64,000 bases of DNA from Sphaerisporangium krabiense (GCF_014200435.1 NZ_JACHBR010000001.1:496001-560000), one strand, 5' to 3'; numbered from the stretch's first letter, positions 29,301 through 40,700 are shown. Program-made: numbers and translations. Notes: a model not told the origin generated them from the sequence alone.

Positions 29301-31712
29301 TAGGGGGCTCCACCAGACCAGGCAGGCGGTCCCGCGGCCGAGCAGGTCCAGGACGGCGACGTCGGCCAGGGAGTCGGCGCGCGGGAACCCGGGGCCGAGA
29401 ACGCGGCGATCGGCGAAGGCGTTGCCCGCGGCGTTGGGGTAGATGTGGACGCCGTCGGCGTGCAGGTAGAGCAGGTCGGTGGTGCCGGACCCGTCCACGT
29501 CGGCCAGGCGGACGCGGCGCTGGTCGAACGCGCCGGGCCCGTCCAGCCACGGCGAGTGGTCCATCACCACGGCGGAGCCGAACCGGCCGTACCCCAGGTT
29601 CGGGTGGTAGCGCACCTCCCCCGGGCGCACCCGCACCAGGTCGGCCAGCCCGTCGCCCGACATGTCCGCCAGATACACCGCCTCGGTGGGGTCGGTGTGC
29701 AGCAGCAACGGCTCCCACACGCCCGTCAGCGGGTCGGCGCCGGCGAAGAAGGCGCGCCGCGCCGGGTCGAAGCCCGCGAGCCCGCGTCCCGGATACCAGG
29801 TGACGCCGTCGTCCTGCGTGACCAGCAGGTCGGCGAGGCCGTCCCCGGTCAGGTCGGCCAGTTGCGTGTACGGGGCCGTGACGTCCGCCGTGGGACGGCG
29901 TTCGAACGGGGCGAACGCCGACCAGCCGCCCTTGCCGTCACGCTCGACGTACCCGGGCGCGGGGCCGGACAGCCGGACGAACTCCAGGCGGCCGTCCCCG
30001 TCCAGGTCGGCGAGCGTGGCCGAGGCGGCGGCCCGGCGCGCGGCCGACCGCAGGGCAGGGCCGGCCGGCCATCCGGGGAGCGCGGCCCCCGACGGCAGCG
30101 TGGCCACCTGGCGGGGCGCGGCGAACCGGCCCTCGCCGAGGTTGGCCGCGTAGAACCACGTGCCGCCCTGGTCGGCGAGGATGCCGGGCAGGCCGTCGCC
30201 GTCCAGGTCCGCCCACCGGGCCGGGACCGTGCCGGGCGGGACGGACTCGGCGCCGGGCAGGGTGGCGAGGGGACCGGGGTCGGCGACGTGCGGGCCGGTG
30301 TCCGCGCCGTGCGTCGCGTAGCCGAACTCGACCGGGGGCATGCCGCGCCGCACGTAGCCGCCGTCGTCCCGGCGGCGGTACCCCCACGGGCGGACGGCCT
30401 CCAGGACGGTCAGCACCCGCTCGCCCCGGCCCGGATCGCCCCGGTAGGCCAGCTCGGTCGCCCGGACCAGGCAGTCCTCCCCCACCCCGGGCTCGCCGGG
30501 GAAGTGGTGGAACATGAGCACCCGCCGGCACAGCCGGTAGGTCCGCACCTCGAACCCCGCCCGGTAGCTGGAGAACGGATCGGCCCGGCGGCTCCACTCC
30601 CGATCCTCACGCGGCGTCGGCGCGTCCCCGTCATGCTCCCCGTAATCGAGCACGACCTCGAACAACCACTCGCCCACATCGCCGCGCGCCAGATCCCCGT
30701 CGATCCCGGCCGACGGGGTGGACTCGTGCGGATCAGGGACGGGGGTGGGCGTGTAGGGGGTGCGGTTGCCGTAGCGGACGCGTTTCAGGTAGCGGTTGGC
30801 GGTGCGGGCGGCCGGGGAGCGGCGGCGCTCGTGCGGGAGGCCGAGGTCCACGCCGGCGTCGTCCTCGGGCTTGTACTCGTAGAGGACCAGGTTCCCCGAG
30901 GTGTCGTGGCTGCGGCTCAGCAGCCAGGTGAAGACGCGCCCCGGCGCGTCGGGGTCGGCGATCCTGCTCCGCGCGGTGAGCCCGAAGTGGTGGGTGACGC
31001 CGTCCGCGGTGATCGTGCGCCAGTGCTGCTCGCCGCTCTCGACCGCGGTCCAGCGCTCGACCCGTGCGTACTGCCCCTCGACCCTCGGCCGGTACCGCTC
31101 CACCCGATAACGGCGGCCCCCCTCCATGCGGTGCACGGGCCGGCGACGCCACCGGGCGCCGTCAGAGGAGAGGACAGGGACGAGATCCTCCGCGCCGGAC
31201 AGCACGAACACGTCCTCACCATCGCCGGACAGACCTTCGGACCCCGGCGTCGCGTCCTGGTAGCGGGGCAGGCCCTTGTCCGTCTTGCGGGTGATCATGG
31301 GGAGGCCGAGGGTCCAGCCGAGGCCGACGGGGCCGTTGCCCGCGACCGAGTCGTAGTGGAGGGCCAGCCGGGGGCCGAAGCCGGAGCGGCCGGGGGTGGT
31401 GGGGATCGGCACGGTGAGGGTGCCGGTGCCGGTGGCCGGGTTGGCGCTGAACTTCTCGCCGAGCCCGCGGATCGCGCCGCCGCCCTTGGGGACGGACAGG
31501 GCGGGCGGCGCGGCGGGGCCCTGCGGCCAGGACGGGCCCGGACCGTCCGGCTGGACGGCCGCCGCCGCGGTGCCCGGGGCACCGGTGCCCGGGGCGGTCC
31601 CGGAGGTGGTTCCAGAGGCGCTTCCGGAGGTCGTCCCGAAGGCGGTTCCGAAGGCGTCGGTTCCCGAGACGGAGCCGGGGACGGGGGCACCCGGCGGAGG
31701 AAGGGGCTGCAC
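23349..31712 (-). CDS. Fused TcB-TcC (SpvB/TcdB/Rhs) subunit of a Tc toxin complex
   Basis: A 2787-residue protein that joins TcB and TcC, which together form the hollow cocoon holding a cytotoxic C-terminus in Tc toxins. Residues about 80-470 are the SpvB-type domain (GLGEKFSANPATGTGTLTVP). At about 500-800 lie FG-GAP/propeller repeats (DLDGDGRLEFVRL, DLTGDGLADLL, DMSGDGLADLV), which in TcB gate the channel. YD/Rhs repeats occupy about 1900-2300, and the Rhs core (TGKERDPETGLYYYGARYY to NRYEYVQGRPIIANDPDG) ends near residue 2405. The last 380 residues are glycine-zipper hydrophobic segments and an unrecognised domain. GTG 31712 follows the TcA stop by 10 bases. No signal peptide is visible. 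Confidence 0.9.
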   Translation of the reverse strand: MQPLPPPGAPVPGSVSGTDAFGTAFGTTSGSASGTTSGTAPGTGAPGTAAAAVQPDGPGPSWPQGPAAPPALSVPKGGGAIRGLGEKFSANPATGTGTLTVPIPTTPGRSGFGPRLALHYDSVAGNGPVGLGWTLGLPMITRKTDKGLPRYQDATPGSEGLSGDGEDVFVLSGAEDLVPVLSSDGARWRRRPVHRMEGGRRYRVERYRPRVEGQYARVERWTAVESGEQHWRTITADGVTHHFGLTARSRIADPDAPGRVFTWLLSRSHDTSGNLVLYEYKPEDDAGVDLGLPHERRRSPAARTANRYLKRVRYGNRTPYTPTPVPDPHESTPSAGIDGDLARGDVGEWLFEVVLDYGEHDGDAPTPREDREWSRRADPFSSYRAGFEVRTYRLCRRVLMFHHFPGEPGVGEDCLVRATELAYRGDPGRGERVLTVLEAVRPWGYRRRDDGGYVRRGMPPVEFGYATHGADTGPHVADPGPLATLPGAESVPPGTVPARWADLDGDGLPGILADQGGTWFYAANLGEGRFAAPRQVATLPSGAALPGWPAGPALRSAARRAAASATLADLDGDGRLEFVRLSGPAPGYVERDGKGGWSAFAPFERRPTADVTAPYTQLADLTGDGLADLLVTQDDGVTWYPGRGLAGFDPARRAFFAGADPLTGVWEPLLLHTDPTEAVYLADMSGDGLADLVRVRPGEVRYHPNLGYGRFGSAVVMDHSPWLDGPGAFDQRRVRLADVDGSGTTDLLYLHADGVHIYPNAAGNAFADRRVLGPGFPRADSLADVAVLDLLGRGTACLVWWSPLPVETGRRLRYLDLTGGVKPHLLTRVRNNLGAETLLTYASSTRFGLADRAAGRPWRTRLPFPVHVVERVEVRDLITRTRRVSRYVYHDGRYDGEEREFTGFGMVEQYDDETFPTPSGPGGELRPPDPTPTAGDAPVNDHAQLAENPAHQDDAWTGRAVPGTGHARISGGPLGGERSLLGEAMAEQVSPDISEYVRVPPVLTRTWFHTGDPDLTLPDPFPGDPPAPRHAIPSAVRLPGGQDVPWPVGREDDRQAWRALRGVALRRETYGLDGAAAQEVPYESVHSAYTVELLQPRTAGQPYAVLARHPRETVTVHRERGDDPRIGHELVLAVDDFGQATHTLTAAYGRHPGAGRRTAPELSPEDVARQQRTHLMEQRTEYTNAVDGPDAYRAPQPAQRREAEILGLRPTGPLFTLKTLTTALRDPSRLQEVPFTEWDTGARLGEVPSAEWDTGARLEVSPAGWDTGARLEEVLPAAWEAGARAAARPARREVGRARIFYRADDLGGRLPLGVQESRGLPDQAYRLALTPDVVRALYGGRVDGAALAAAGYAADEHGWWTPSGRARHAPPGEDELAAAVAHFFVPRVFLDPFDAATTVDYDRYDLLPLSTRDALGNVASAGERDAEGRVRGGGLDYRVLQPRLISDPNGNRVAVAFDARGLVAGTAILGRADDPTGDSLDGFDPDPDEATVLGYFADPRDLAGPLLGRATGRLLTDPFAFARDRDAVRPHPPAAAALARERHAGDLGAESPVQQTFTYSDGFGREIQTKSPAEPAPDRPGQARWAGSGWTVFTTKGKPLRTYEPFFSPTHLYEPDRRHGVSSVRCYDALERVVALLHPDGTWSKQVLAPWRQVAWDVNDTVLLDPARDPDVGGLLAPLVRAEERAGWRRWYPPRASGELGPQERRAALLAAGHAATPVTTDFDALARACRVVAHNRLDPDPRGPAGADSAGRAGAVDVWYATRNLLDAEGTVRAVVDPLGRTVARNDVDLLSRGGLAGDMDAGERRQLLDVTGVPVITWDARGHRTRVELDALRRPVRSLVSGGALTGEILRELVVYGESVPGGERRNLRTRVAERRDGAGVATFDAYDAQGNLARTTRRLTAGFQDLPDWSGDVELEARPHVSLTRHDALNRPVELTLPDGTVQRLAYNAANLLERLDATLPDIPDPGGRPDAEGGAEGGREETFVAGVEYNARGQRVEVRHGNGVSTRYTYDPRTFRLVRQHTSAAGGAGARGREVLQDLRFFHDPAGNIVRAEDHARQDVFFRNRHVEPHASYRYDALYRLVEATGREHLGQIGGPPARAGLSPVPHPADGAALARYTQRFRYDPVGNLLRVTHRNAADSATGWTREYVYDQPSRLEPGRTGNRLGGLGDERRFSYDEHGDTVHLPGVGDLAWTPEDQISQVSRVADGGTQTTHYVYDASGRRVRAVTIRRSSSGPASPVHERVYLGGYEIARAFTPDGGVEVRRDTVHVLDGERRVALVETRAAGRDRGPVRLVRYQMDDQLGSARLELDDEARVLSAEEYHPYGTTALFAAAPGVEAPKRYRYTGKERDPETGLYYYGARYYAPWLGRWVSCDPAGLTAGLNRYEYVQGRPIIANDPDGAFLNFIVQAVVGAAIGAVVGGGVEAIRQLVTEGKISDWGRVGAAAAGGAVTGAIAGLTGGASLGVQAAGVAVGAAAGGIVTRAINGERQTVGAVVVDAAIGLVTFGVIKGAGAGIRALRAPAASGAASGGAAAGGEAAAGRAAGGGGGAGARSVATRAAAGEIPPKPSVPPWPEQFKNLNEFGKAFGWGSQLSREESRALARAFPQGRLQELGLTREMLEQWRAFYRYLERFEPRNPTAPGRAAFLDELMTRFFPTPGQAAAGAATPAAAGAVAAGAQRHEDDGAAPAGPASAASPGGGGQPGAGQTDQPGATPGGRSGGGGAAGQGERGSDGGPLQLRRRLDTPGGSRIQLFPGTWNGPATTPNPRAVEPAPATPVLELRF
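27858..28019 (-). repeat. Tandem 13-14-residue repeats inside the TcB half
   Basis: Four tandem units of 39-42 bases encode variants of EVPSAEWDTGARLE at about residues 1231-1285 of the fused Tc protein. The copies keep WDTGAR (the last one reads WEAGAR) and differ around it. They are close in nucleotide sequence, so copy number may vary between strains. Confidence 0.75.
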
Positions 31713-31722
31713 GGCGGCCCCC

Positions 31723-34700
31723 TCAGTGCCCGCAGGGGCGGCCGTCGCCGGGGCAGGCGCAGCGTCCCGGCGCGCACCCCGTCGAGACGTACCCGCATAG
31801 CAGCCACACCCGGCAGACCCGGCCGAACGCGTCCGGAACCTCGACCGTGCCCAGCGACGACTCGTGGTCGGTGAGGGTGCCCCGTCCGACCCCGGTCAGC
31901 ACGCCGTGGAACAGCCCCGGCCAGTCGGCGGAGGCCACACAGGAGACCTCCTCGAACTCGTCGGCCTCACGACGGCCCCGCCGGTGCGGCTCGTCCCCGC
32001 CATGATCCCCGTGATCACGGCGACCGTCGGGCCGGCGGCCGTCCGTCCCGTGATCCATGGAGCGGCGGTCACCCGGGGCGTGCTCCGCCGACGAGTGGTC
32101 GTGCCGTCCGTGGTCGTCGGAGTGGTGGTCCGCGGGGTGGCGGGGCGGGCGGTAGCGGATGGTGTGGTGGTGGCCGGGATCGGCGTGGGGGGCCTCGATG
32201 TAGAACTCGACGGCCTCGACGCGCAGGGCCTCGCCGTCCGGGCGGAACGGGAACATCGCGCGGGACAGGGAGAGCGGCAGGGTGCGCGGCCGGTCGCGGC
32301 GCTGCAAGGCGTACCAGGCGTCGGGGAGGTCGTGTTCGACGTCGAAGACGCGCAGGCCGTCGCCGGGCAGCCGGTCGCGGGACTCGCGGGCCGCCGCCTC
32401 GCGCAGCGCCTCGCCGCCCTCGCGGGCCGTGTAGTTGAGGTGCAGGATCACGTCGCTGACCGTCGCGAGGTCGAACCGGTTGTTCTCCTGGGGGAGTTCG
32501 AGCAGCCACCGGCTCACCGCGCCGTGGTACTCGAAGGGCAGGTACCGCTCGTCGCGGAAGTTGACCTCGAACACGCCCGGGTCGGCCTGCCCGGTGGAGG
32601 TCGCGACGGCCTCGCGGGCGGCGTACTCGCGCACCGCGCGCGGGTCGCCGGGCAGGAGCGTGTAGCCGTCGCCGGGCGGTTCGGCGGCCGTCCGGCACCC
32701 ACACGCCGTCCGGCACCCGCAGCCGGCGCCGTGGCCGCACGACGGGCGTTCCCGGCCGCGGTCGTGCTCCGGCGGGCAGCACTCCCCCGGCGGCCGGATC
32801 AGGTCGGGCCGGACGCGGGTCGTGCTGGACAGCAGCGTCAGCCGGGCGTGCACGCCGGTGTACGGGCCCACCACGCAGGGGATGGACAGCGAGACGTTGC
32901 GGATGCGGCGCATGTAGTGCCCCGGATAGTCCTGGTCGAACAGCCACTCCGGCAGGTCGATCTCGCACGCCCCGGTGGTCTGCAGCCGCAGGAAGTCCAG
33001 GGGACGGTCCAGCCGCAGCGAGATGTGCTTGACCAGCTCGTACTCGCGGACGTTGAGGTCGAGGTAGGTCTGCTCCATCCGGCGGACGGCCAGTTCGAGG
33101 CGTTCCCCGGCGAGCAGGCCCTCGTGCAGGCCGTCCCACAGCGGGGTGTCGAGGAACTCGGCGCCGGTGTGGCCGCGCTCGAAGTTGAACGCCCGCTGGG
33201 CCTGGCGGGCGCCGCGCAGCGCCAGCTCGTACGCGCGCCAGTACAGCGCGGCGGTCTCCCGCTGGAGCCACAGGTACAGGGCGTGCCCGGTGAGCCGGTC
33301 GCGGAGCACCTGTTCGACGTCGAGGGCCTGCTCCAGGCGCAGCCGCTGGTCGTTGAGCTCGTGCAGGGCGGCGTCCCTGCGGCGCTCGGCGCCGAGGATC
33401 TGCCGCTCGACCTGCTCGATCTCCAGGTCCAGCACCTCGACCTGGTGGCGCCATTCCTCCTCGCGGCGCTCCCAGCCCGCCTGGGTGAGACGCTCGCCCG
33501 CGGTGATCGAGGCGATAGTTCCCACGGTGCCCGCGATGCGGGCCGCGGTGGCGAACACCCCGGCGAGCTTGGTGCCGAGGGGGAGCTGGTTGGCGTTGAG
33601 CGGCCCGAGCCCGGCCACGCCGAGCCAGATGTCGGGGATGAACCCGAGCGCCTGGCCGGTCGCCTCCAGCGGGATGCCGGTGCCGTGGCTGGCCACCGAC
33701 TGCTCGGTGAGCGCCTGGTAGTCGTTCTCGCCGCGGTTCAGGCCGGCCTCGACCAGGGCCGCGTAGTAGCGGCGGTTGGTCTGCGCGATCTGCTTGGTCT
33801 TGGCCAGCGCCTGGACCTGCCAGTCGGCGTCGCGCCACTGGGCCTGGCGCAGCGCGATCGCTGAGGCCTGGAGCTGACGCTCGTGGTCGGCGCGCAGGGA
33901 CTGCAGGTACTCGGCGTCGCCGCGTTCGTACGCCTGCTGCAGCGCGGAGCCCAGCGTGCGGACGTAGGCGGCCAGCTCGCGGGCGCGCGCGATCTGGAAG
34001 GCGAAGCGATACGGGCTCGCGGGCAGGCACACGTCGTCGTCCTGGCAGGTGCCGGCGGTGCCCGCGGGTTCGATCCAGCCGTCCACCAGGCCGGTGGCGC
34101 CCAGGTAGGGCATGTGCCGGGCGGGCGGCCGCTCGGCGGTCAGGCAGGCGCGGATCAGCGCGAGCCGGTCGGCCACCAGGTCGTACAGCGACAGCAGGCG
34201 CGGGTTGGGCGGGGCGGGGTGCGGCCGGAAGTCGTCCACGCGGCCGGGCGCGGACCCGTCCGGTTCGACGACGTGGCGGGGCCGCTCGCCGAGCAGCCGG
34301 GCCGCGGCGGCGAAGAGCACGCGGGCCTGTGCGAACGACTCTGGGGACGGCCGGTGGCGCAGCCAGGCGTCTCCCCATTCGAGCAGGGTCTCCAGGTAGT
34401 GCAAGGTGATGGACCTGCGGCGGACGCGCTCGGCGGAGGCGGCGGTGCTGTCGGCGCAGCACCGTCCGAGCCGCGCCCGGACCCCGTCCCGGTGGGCGCG
34501 CAGCTCGGCCGCCTGCGCCGCCTTGCCGCGCCGCCCGCGCCCGCCGGCGGGCGCGTCCTGCGCGTCATCGTCGCCGGTGGTGTCCCTGCCGCAGTTCAGC
34601 CAGGACGCGTCGCCGTGCAGGGGGTCGAACGCCAGCTCGTACCAGCGCAGCGCCGCCTCCGGCCGGCAGTGCGCGCGCAGGGCGGCGGCCACGGCCAGCG

Positions 34701-37700
34701 CCGGCCCGTACGGGTCGCGGGGCGTGAGCGGGGCGCCGGGCGCGTGGTAGGCGAAGTACGGGTAGGCGGGCAGGCCGCCGGGGTGGACCGGGCCCGTGGG
34801 CGGGAGGGGCGGCGGAGGCGGCGGCACCTGCGGGAGCGCGATCGCGTCGTCGGCGGCCAGGTCGTAGCGGAAGCCGGGCGGCGGGTCGGCCGGGTGGCCG
34901 GTGGGGGTCTGGCCGTTCTGGACGGCGAAGGTCAGCGAGTCGTCGGCGCGGCCGGTGAACAGCAGCGCGGCCGGGCCGGTGACCTGGACGCCCTCGGCGC
35001 TGAAGCGGGGCGTGCCGAACTCGCCGTGGTGGACGCGGCACCAGGCCAGGCGCACCTGGTCGCGCCCGCGCCAGGCGAGCAGGGTCGGCAGCTGCTCGGG
35101 GTCGTGCCAGGGCCACAGCGAGTCCTGCTGCGGGGCGGCGAACCAGCGGGCGTCCGCGAGCCAGAAGTAGTACTCGTCCACCAGGGGCCCGTGCTCCCGG
35201 CCGCACTCGGCGCAGCACGAGGACGGAGCCGTGTCCGGGAAGAGCAGGCCGCCCGGGACGCCCTCGGCGGGCGGCTCCCCGGCCGCGGCCACCCGCAGGA
35301 ACCGCGTCCCGAGCCGCACGGCCGCCTCGACCCACCACACGAGCCCGGCCCCGGCCCCCCGCTCACTCCCCTCACCGTCGCCGTTCCCTTCGCCACCCTG
35401 GTCACCGTCACCGTCGCCGGGCGGCCGCCCCGGAACGCCGCCGGGCGGGTGTCCGGGTTCGTCGTCGGTGTGGCCGGGTGAGCCGTGGGGGGTTCCGAGG
35501 GCGGCCAGCCAGGACGGTCTGGCGTGGCGGTCGGGGGTGCCGAGGAGTTGGAAGCCGTGGCCGCGTGGGTCGACCGCGTGCAGGGTCGAAGGGTCGCGGA
35601 TCTGGAGGATTTGGACGCCGGGGTGGCCGGGCGCCGGGGGCGCGGCCCAGTACTCCAGGCCGCCGGGCTCGGGCCTGGTCAGCGTGACGCGGCGCAGCCG
35701 GTCCTCCAGGAAGGCGAACGCCTCGCTGCGGCGGGCCTCGGCCAGCTCGTCGACGTCCACCCAGTTCTCGCGGTAGGCGCGGCGGCGCTCGCACGCCTCC
35801 CAGACGTGGTGGCGGGCGTACCGGGCGTCCCACAGCGCCAGGAAGCCGGGCGCGGGGGTGAAGCCGGGCTCCAGGCCGAGCCGGGCGCGGTTCACGAAGG
35901 TCTGGACGGCGCCGATCGCCTCCTCCACCCGGGAGGCCCGCTCGCACGGACCGGCCTCGACGTCGATGAGCAGCAGGCCGGCGAGCTGCTCGGCACGGCG
36001 CGCCGCCTCGCCCGTGGGCAGGGTGACGCGGTCCAGGCGGGTCAGGTACGCCAGGAGGGCGGCGCGGCCCCGGGCGCGCAGGCCGTCGGAGAGGGCGGCC
36101 AGGTCGGCGTACCTGCGGGGGCGGCCGTTCTCGATCAGCCCGTCGGCCACGAAGCGGGCGAGGTTGGCGTTGCCGGAGGTCTGGTCCGGCGGGGCGGCCG
36201 GGTCGGCGTCGGCCCACAGGTCGGGCCGGGCGGCACGGACGTCGGCGACCAGGAAGCGGCGGAGGATCTTCCGCAGGAGAAGGTCGGCGTGCCAGACGCG
36301 GACGGGCCACCGCTCGTCCACCAGGTCGTCGGAGGTGATCTCGGTGCTGCTCCCGTCGGTCCGATAGCGCAGCACCAGCGGGGTGCGGGCCGGGGAGACG
36401 CCGAGGTACCGCAGCAGGTCGCCCTCCAGGTCGGGGTGTTCCTCGGCGGACTCGTGGAACAGCAGCCAGAGCGGGCGCTCGGGTGAGGTGCGCGCCGCCG
36501 CGCGGACGACCGTGTAGTCGAACAGCCGCTCCCACCAGTCGGTCAGCGCCTGCCGCCGGGGCACGCTCGGGGCCGCGCGCTGGTCGAGGGCCGGGTCGGG
36601 CGTGAGGTACGGGTCGGCGACCGGCAGCAGGTCGGGGTCGAACCCGGCGAGGTGGACGGCGAAGCCGCCGCCGTCGCGGTGGTAGGCGGCGCCGGAGAAG
36701 CGGTCCGGGCGGGCGAGCAGGTGGTCCAGCTCGGAGCCGCCGTCGTCGGCGACGGGGGCGGCGCTCAGTCCGAGCCGGTGGGCCAGCAGCAGGGCCTTGA
36801 ACGCGCGCTGGTAGGTGCGGCGGATGTCGCGCAGCGAGCCGGTGTACCGGCCGGCCAGCCCGGCGCGCTCGTTGCCGGTCAGGACCTCGATGCCCGCGTC
36901 GAGCGTCAGAGGCTCCTGAGAGCGCCGGTAGAGGCGGGTGCGCGGGACGGCGACCGGCTCGCCGCCGGAGTCGGGGCCGGCGTAGGAGAGCTGGAAGCCG
37001 GTGGTGGCGGCCACGATGTCGTCGGGGTCGTCGAAGTCCGGGCGGGCGCGCGCGAACTCGATCTCCAGGTCGTAGGCGCCGCGGCGCAGGTCGAGGCCGA
37101 CGTGGAAGTGCGGGGCGTCCGAGCGGCCGGGCCAGTCCTTGGCGAGGAGCACCCAGGTGCGCTGGCCGCGGCGCAGGACCACCCGCCAGCGCCGTCCCTC
37201 GGCGCCGTCCCGGGACGGGATCTCGCCGTCGGGGGCGGGCGCGCCGGCCCAGAAGGCATACCTGCCCGCCTCCTCGACGAGGAGGGAGCCGGTCCAGCGG
37301 ACGGTGTACCCCTGCGCGCCGCCGAGGGCGTCGGCGGCGGCGTCGCTCATCGCGAACCCGTTGCGTATCACGATGAACCGGCCCTGGGCGTCGCCGGCGG
37401 TGACGTCCAGCGCGGGGATCACGCCGGGGACGGGCGCGTTGGTGGCGTCCCGGACGTCGCCGGGCACGCCGAACGCGCGCAGCGGGCCGCGCAGCTCGCG
37501 CCAGACCACGCCGGGCGCGCCGGAGGGGACGAACTCGCCGAGCAGGCCGGTGCCGGTCAGGGCGAGCAGGGCGGCGAAGGCCCCTCCGGTGGGGCGGGGC
37601 CAGGTCACGGCGGGGGTGTGGCCGTCGGCGGACTCCCAGGGGCCGGTGGCGCGGTTCTCGTCGCCGTGCAGGTGGGCCAGCAGGCGGAACGCCGCCGCGG

Positions 37701-40700
37701 AGGTGCCCTCGCGCGCGTGGCCGGTGACGGCGTGGACGTGCGCGGCCAGGTGGTCGGCGACGGCCTGACAGCGGGCCACGGTCCGGGCCACCGCCTGCTG
37801 GAAGTGCGCGAACCTGCGCCGCTCGTCGGGCTCCTCGGAGAGATGTCGCAGGGACTCCTCGAAGTCCTCGAAGAGGAAGCCGAACGGGGCCAGGACGGCG
37901 CGCGGCCCGGCGACGAGCTCGCGCACGGCCGTGCGCTCGGCCGGGTCGAGGCGGCGGACGCGCGCCAGCTTGGCGATCACGTCGGCGGCGCGCAGGGGCA
38001 CCCCGGCCGTGAGGGCGCCGCCCGCGTAGCGGAACGGCCCGTCGGCGGGGGTGTTCCACATCGCGGGCGGTGACCCCGGGAGGTCCACCCGCCAGCGGCG
38101 GTCGGCCTGCGGCACGGGGACGCCCTCGGACTCCAGGACGGAGGGGAAGAAGCGGGCGCCGAGGAGGTAGAGCGGGTCGGATCCGGTCGGGGCGTACCCG
38201 AAACGGGTGCGCAGGGTGGCGTCGATCTCGGTCCACGTCCACGTGGCGGCCACGTCCGCCGCGCCGGAAGCGCCGCCCGAATCGGCTCGGTCCCGTGCGC
38301 CGGACGCGCCGCGGGAGTCCGTCCTGTCCCCCGCGCTCGTCATGTCTTCGGAACCGGCCGTCTCGTGGCCGGAGCCGGTCCCGTCGCCACCGTCCGCTTC
38401 GTGCTCGGTGTCCCGGTTCACCGCCAGCAGGGTCGCGCGCAGGGACCACAGAGAGCCGGGGCCGTCGTCGTCCGGCAGGCCGAGCGGGTCGTCGAGCGCC
38501 TCGTTGGGCGGCTGGAGGGGGAACGGGTCGTCCCCTTGCAGGTGGTCGTCGGTGGTGGTGAGGAACAGCAGCTCGCCCACGCCGAGGTCGCTCGCGTACA
38601 GCTTGGCGAGCACCTCGGCGAACCGGAGCGTGTGGGCGGGCCTGGCGTGCCAGGTGTCGGCCGGGGTGTCCGGGTCGAACCCGGCCAGGCGGGACAGCGG
38701 GCCGAGGTTGGCGGCGAGCACCTCCAGGAACTCGGCCGGGCGCGGACGGCAGCGGTACCGGCGGACGGCGGCCCGGCGGACGGAGTCCAGCAGGGCCCGG
38801 ACGGCCCAGTCCCAGTGCGGGTCGTCCGGGCCGGTCCACAGGGCGAGCAGCGGCGTGCGGCCGGTCCCGGTCGCGCCGTGGCGCGGCGGGAGGCCCCGCA
38901 GCGGGACGCCGAACTCGTCGCGCAGGAGCTGCAAGGCGGCGAGCTGCCGGACGAACGCCGGGTTCACCGAGCCGCCGGAGTCGAACAGGCCGAGCACCTG
39001 GATCACGTCCGCCAGCTCGCCGGCCGTCAGGGGAAGCCGCGCGCCGCGCAGGAGGCGCCACAGGCGGATGACGACCGCGATGCGCCGCAGGCCGCCCTCC
39101 GGGTCGCGTCCGAAGTCGAGGGCGTAGCGGTCCAGGTGGCAGGGCTCGCACTCGGGGAACGGGTCCTCGCCCTCGCCGCCGTCGCCCTCGCCGTGCGGGG
39201 TGAGCCGCCCGAACGGCACGACGCGCGCCCGCCACAGGTCGATGAGGTCGCACCAGGTGATGCCGGTGCGCTCCAGGAACTCGGGGACCTGGACGACGAT
39301 CCGCGTCCAGGGGACGCGGCCCACGCGCGGGCCGGGGAAGCCGTACACGCGCCACACCCGCACGCCGCCCTCGTCGCCGCCGGACGACAGATCGCGGGCG
39401 TAGAAGATCTCGTACTCCTCGCGGGACAGGCACAGGTACTCCAGGGCCAGGTCCAGCCGGAGGGGAAGGCGCCACAGGTGCCTGCGGAAGCCCTCGGGTT
39501 CGAGGTCGGGGTCGAGCGCGAGCTCGGTGATGTCCCGGCGGAAGGCGCGCGCCACCTCCTGCCGGCAGGTGCCGAGGGCCTCCAGGTGGGAGCGGTTGAC
39601 GTCCAGGCCCTGCACGTAGGGCAGCAGGGGGTGGGAGGCGTCCTGGCGCAGCGCCTCGTAGGCGGCGGGGACGGCGACCGGGACCGCGGGCGTGGAGTGC
39701 TCGGGCAGCGCGGCGAACAGGGTGGCGGGGTCGTGGCCGTCGTCCCCGCCGAGCGGGTGGCCGGCGAGGTCGCCGGTGGCGGTGTCGTGGACGGCGCCGC
39801 GCGCCGAGCCCGGGTCGGCGGCGAGCGCTTCGAGGCACTCGCCGACCAGGTCCACGACGGGCAGCGGCGTCGTGGCGTTGGCGGAGGTCACGGCGAGGTC
39901 GCCGAGGGGGCCGCGCCGGGCCGAGACCAGGCCGCCCAGCGTCCCGCCCTCGCCGGACCCGGGGTCGTCGCAGGTGGCGTCCAGGGGCAGGGACAGCAGC
40001 GCGTGCAGGTAGGCGACCGGGCCGAACGGCGACCGGTGGGCGGGGGGCACGCAGTCGACCAGGCAGCCGTCCGGGTTCACCGGCGTGAACGGCTCGTCCT
40101 GCGGCGACGACTCGCCGGCGGGGCCGCCGGCCGCGTCCATGACGGCGTCGGCGAGATCGAAGGCGACCGTTCCGGTCAGGGCGTCGCGGAAGGCGCGCGC
40201 GGTGAGGGCGGCCACCTGGTCGCGCGTGGTGAACCCGCGGGCGTACAGGGCCTCCATGACCGAGAAGCGGACCGGCTCGGGGACGGCCGCGGCGAGCCGG
40301 GTCAGCTCGTCGATGGCGCGCAGGGCCGCGTCGAGGCGGCGCGGGGCGCGCGCGTCGCCGGGGAACAGCGCCTGCGCGACGTCGGCCACGGCGGCGTCGC
40401 GGTGGCCGGCGTCGAAGGAGCCGCCGAACACGAAGGCGGACCCGGCCCGCGCGGCGTAGGCGGCGGTGAAGCGGTTGACCGGGTCGCCGGAGGGGACGCG
40501 GATCAGCGGCGGGGCGCCGGGGGCGTCGGAGGTGACCGGGGTGACGGTGGCGGCGAGCGTGAAGAACTTGCGGACCTCGGCCACGAAGGCGGTGAGGCGT
40601 TCCTCGTCGGAGCCGGGGCGGGTGAAGTCGGGGAGGTTGGCCGGCCAGGCCGGGTCGTCGCGGAAGGCGGCCCGCCAGGCGGGCTCCTGGACGGCCGCCG

